From: a virus
IMG/VR virus record: IMGVR_UViG_3300017593_000599
Location: 1 to 41,668 of that record
DNA length: 41,668 nucleotides
Direction: 5' to 3' (one strand)
In this document: in pieces, positions 40,108-41,668 of the stretch
Layout of the letters: every line of letters begins with the position of its first letter
Numbering within the stretch: position 1 is the stretch's first letter
Translations under genes and position numbers: made by a program
The notes under the pieces: model-generated
The model's input: the letters and a program-made list of their open reading frames with translations, nothing else
Told to the model about the DNA's origin: nothing
Databases searched by the model: none

Positions 40108-40502
40108 CCTTTGGCAGCCTGCTAGACCAGATAATCAACCAAGCCTACAAAGACACACCTCAGCCTGCTAGGGAAGTAATAGGCCAACTAATCAAACATA
40201 TCCTCACAGAGGAAATAGCCAAACAAATAGACAGACGCCAAGACTACACCCATATCTTTGAGGGAGAACCACTCAAGATGTACAGGCTACTAGAGTTTAG
40301 GGAAGGCAAGTATATTGCGGTACTGACTGAGAGGCAGGCTAAGAGACTTATAGAGATGGCTGAGGTGATAAGGGTGCTGCCAAATTTTAGATGGCTTAAT
40401 CGGGGAGGTCATTGGATTTATTACAGCCTTCCCAAGGACTGGCATATCTCTTGTCTACCTAAAAGGCTTCAAGCCATAATGGACGTCATAGCTTGGAGGT
40501 AA
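40095..40502 (+). CDS. Hypothetical protein, last gene of the main plus operon
   Basis: 135 aa. Mixed helices and strands (LLDQIINQAYKDT, EVIGQLIKHILTEEIAK, KYIAVLTERQAKRLIEMAEVI). No motif. A strong terminator follows at 40506. Not recognised. Confidence 0.5.
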   Translation: MAKLTFGSLLDQIINQAYKDTPQPAREVIGQLIKHILTEEIAKQIDRRQDYTHIFEGEPLKMYRLLEFREGKYIAVLTERQAKRLIEMAEVIRVLPNFRWLNRGGHWIYYSLPKDWHISCLPKRLQAIMDVIAWR

Positions 40503-40505
40503 AAC

Positions 40506-40576
40506 AAGCCCAGGCAGGCTTTATCATAGGCTGCCCTCTTCTGCACCTGCCTGCAAGGCCTGCCTGGGCTTTCTTT
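40506..40576 (+). terminator. Intrinsic terminator with 14-bp stem
   Basis: AAGCCCAGGCAGGC (40506-40519) pairs perfectly with GCCTGCCTGGGCTT (40558-40571), 38-base loop containing a second small stem, then TCTTTAT. Ends the operon that finishes at 40502. Confidence 0.8.
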
Positions 40577-40802
40577 ATCCCTACCTCGTTAACTCACCCA
40601 GAGTTGCAGGTTAACGATACAAATTCTATTGAGGCCGAGGCAAAAATTTTAAACAGCAACAAAACCTAGGCGTGATAAAGATTTTCAAAAAGTTAGATAG
40701 TCTAAACAGTCAAAAAATATGCCAACTTGTCAAGTGTAAACAAAAAGTTGACAAATAAATCTAAACAAGTTAAAATTAGTCAAAAACACTAGGAGGTCTC
40801 AA
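40577..40802. promoter_or_regulatory. Regulatory region upstream of the YaeQ-HTH gene
   Basis: No gene. It holds the operator dyad 40735-40753, a promoter (TTGACA 40748-40753, 17 bases, TAAAAT 40771-40776) and AGGAGGT (40791-40797) before ATG 40803. Extra half-sites TCTAAAC occur at 40701 and 40760, and GTTAGA at 40692. The operator covers the -35, so binding there should repress the gene. Confidence 0.7.
40735..40753 (+). promoter_or_regulatory. Operator-like dyad, copy A
   Basis: TGTAAAC-AAAAA-GTTGACA, an imperfect dyad of two 7-base half-sites (TGTAAAC and, reversed, TGTCAAC) with a 5-base spacer. Includes the -35 of the promoter. Confidence 0.65.
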
Positions 40803-41339
40803 ATGGGCAATCACTCACATTGGAAGTATCATTTAGATGGCCACAAGCTACTTAAGTGGATCTATAACACGCAATTTAAAGACAAGTTTCCTGAAGACCA
40901 ATATGAGGTTATATTTGAGCCCGATAAGCCCGTAATAGATCGTTATATGCCTGATATCCTAATAAGAAATAAAAGCACAGGCAATATTGAGCTGTGGATC
41001 GAGGTAGGAAGCTTTAGCTATAAGAAAGGAAAAGCCATTGAAAAAGCTATTGGAGAAGACAAGCTAGTCCATATTAGTTGGAAGGATTTACCCTTTAAAG
41101 GCGAAAAGGTACAAAAACACTCATTGTGGGCAGTGAGAAGGGCCCAAGCAACCTTAGAGAAAATCAAAAAGGCCTTAGAGGAAAATGATTATGTTCAGGC
41201 TAAAGCCGCTAAGGCCTTGGGAATGACAAAAAGCCTTGTAAACTATTATGTGAGAAGGTATAGCGATTATTTTGAGGTTAAGAAAATAACAAAGCCTAAG
41301 GTAAATGAAGTGGAAATTTGGCCAAGTACAGGGGTGTAA
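40803..41339 (+). CDS. YaeQ-like (PD-(D/E)XK fold) domain fused to an HTH
   Basis: 178 aa. Residues 48-95 match the YaeQ core from memory: MPDILI, GNIELWIEVGS and KKGKAIEKA then LVHISW; YaeQ proteins have a PD-(D/E)XK nuclease-like fold (Pro50-Asp51, Glu67; the Lys of E-x-K is Gly69 here). Residues 129-152 form a Fis-type HTH (AKAAKALGMTKSLVNYYVRR). The fusion suggests a DNA-binding regulator. Operator dyads lie at its promoter and at its stop codon, so it may repress itself and the genes downstream. Confidence 0.6.
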   Translation: MGNHSHWKYHLDGHKLLKWIYNTQFKDKFPEDQYEVIFEPDKPVIDRYMPDILIRNKSTGNIELWIEVGSFSYKKGKAIEKAIGEDKLVHISWKDLPFKGEKVQKHSLWAVRRAQATLEKIKKALEENDYVQAKAAKALGMTKSLVNYYVRRYSDYFEVKKITKPKVNEVEIWPSTGV

Positions 41340-41353
41340 ACAAAGCGTTGACA
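41335..41353 (+). promoter_or_regulatory. Operator-like dyad, copy B
   Basis: TGTAAAC-AAAGC-GTTGACA; overlaps the stop codon of the YaeQ-HTH gene. Exactly 600 bases after copy A. Confidence 0.6.
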
Positions 41354-41355
41354 GG

Positions 41356-41374
41356 TGTAAACTAATAAGTGACA
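41356..41374 (+). promoter_or_regulatory. Operator-like dyad, copy C
   Basis: TGTAAAC-TAATA-AGTGACA, 21 bases after copy B, i.e. two helical turns on the same face. It lies where the -35 of the next promoter would fall. Confidence 0.6.
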
Positions 41375-41388
41375 CACAAAAAGCAAGG

Positions 41389-41394
41389 TATAAT
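41389..41394 (+). promoter_or_regulatory. TATAAT -10 box
   Basis: A perfect TATAAT, but no good -35 at 16-18 bases; TAAGTG lies there, within operator copy C. Transcription would run rightwards out of the window. The promoter may need an activator, or be controlled by the operator-binding protein. Confidence 0.45.
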
Positions 41395-41423
41395 GCGGGC
41401 TTTGGGCTGAGTAGCAAAAATGG

Positions 41424-41442
41424 CGTAAACAGAAAGGTGACA
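41424..41442 (+). promoter_or_regulatory. Operator-like dyad, copy D
   Basis: CGTAAAC-AGAAA-GGTGACA, the most diverged copy; downstream of the TATAAT. Confidence 0.5.
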
Positions 41443-41447
41443 CAGGT

Positions 41448-41479
41448 AGTCAAAATAAGGTGGGCAGTTTATTTTGACT
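41448..41479. repeat. 11-bp perfect dyad
   Basis: AGTCAAAATAA (41448-41458) and TTATTTTGACT (41469-41479), 10-base loop. AT-rich, without a T tail; could be an operator, a leader RNA hairpin or part of an origin. Confidence 0.6.
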
Positions 41480-41492
41480 AGTTAAATTTGAA

Positions 41493-41515
41493 CAGTGTCC
41501 GAAATTTGGACACTG
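41493..41515. repeat. 8-bp dyad around an AT core
   Basis: CAGTGTCC-GAAATTT-GGACACTG. A related half-site (TTTCGGACAGTG) recurs at 41561-41572. Looks like a binding site for a second protein. Confidence 0.6.
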
Positions 41516-41668
41516 AAGCTGAAAACCCTTGCTAGTTCTGCATTTTGGCAAGTGTACGATTTTCGGACAGTGCCTTAAAATCGTTCGCTTCCAGGCAGGT
41601 TAGCCGGGCTGTTCTGCCTGTCAGGCAAGGTTACCCAAGCCTTTTCTATGTATTCAAAGCCTCTCTTC
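41516..41668. other. Right-end non-coding stretch
   Basis: No start codon with a ribosome site. An inverted repeat CAGGCAG (41592-41598) / CTGCCTG (41614-41620) has AGCCGGGCT in the loop. In the frame of the ATPase gene at the left edge, the DNA is open from 41536 to the end if the ends are joined, but has no ATG. Confidence 0.4.

Noticed and set aside
41536-41668. N-terminus of the ATPase gene across the joined ends
   Set aside because: The frame is open after the join, but the 44 codons have no ATG or GTG, only a TTG at 41545 without a ribosome site, and their composition looks non-coding. Kept as weak support for circularity only.
1-41668. CRISPR array, IS element, integrase or diversity-generating retroelement
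   Set aside because: No regularly spaced repeats with spacers, no transposase, recombinase or reverse-transcriptase motifs were seen; the excisionase-type HTH alone does not show integration.

Overview
The window reads as a tailed bacteriophage with a short (podovirus-type) tail. The evidence is a P22-type portal, an N4-gp56-type major capsid protein, a scaffold-like protein, a P22 gp4-like adaptor, a P22 gp10-like tail protein, a very large internal virion protein, a terminase large subunit, lysis genes and replication genes. By eye the DNA is about 40% GC. Shine-Dalgarno sites are strong (GGAGG) and genes overlap by ATGA or TAATG. Arginine is written almost only as AGA/AGG and isoleucine often as ATA, and the proteins are rich in Lys and Glu. 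That codon pattern is common in thermophilic bacteria (Aquificota, Thermodesulfobacteriota, Thermotogota). A thermophilic bacterial host is therefore likely, but this is inference.

Layout: (1) 1-3260, plus strand: replication and processing genes (RecA/DnaB-like ATPase cut by the window edge, CHC2-type zinc-binding primase fragment, PD-(D/E)XK-like nuclease, HExxH protein, M15 peptidase, HTH/coiled-coil protein). (2) 3231-28709, minus strand: the virion and lysis arm. In transcription order it holds a small CPDC gene, TerL, portal, scaffold, capsid, decoration-like proteins, adaptor, gp10-like tail protein, fibre-like proteins, ejection-type proteins, an intein-containing large protein, small basic proteins, an XhlA-like protein, a metallophosphoesterase and a GH24 endolysin. 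Three good sigma70-type promoters (TTGACA, 17-bp spacer) and one terminator can be placed. (3) 28710-28799: a divergent promoter pair, apparently leaderless on both sides. (4) 28800-40502, plus strand: an excisionase-type HTH gene, four exported proteins (fibre-like, beta-helix-like and two small ones), a probable small terminase, a papain-like protein, a lipoprotein, a holin-like protein, a RAMP-like protein, an exported 20-residue-repeat protein, a second metallophosphoesterase and zinc-cluster proteins. Two GC-rich stretches without convincing genes lie here (37446-37692 and 37936-38264). (5) 40503-41668: terminator, promoter, a YaeQ-like/HTH fusion gene, four copies of a 19-bp operator-like dyad, and other dyads.

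All genes form two arms. They diverge at 28.7 kb and converge at 3.25 kb, where stop codons overlap, and the plus arm is split only by the window ends. This suggests the window is close to a whole circularly permuted genome opened at an arbitrary point, although no good start codon for the split ATPase gene is seen across the join.

The best candidates for new biology are the YaeQ-HTH gene with its operators, the operon of phage fibre-type proteins that carry signal peptides, the GC-rich islands (possible structured RNAs), the RAMP-like protein, and an intein with unusual splice-site residues in a virion protein.
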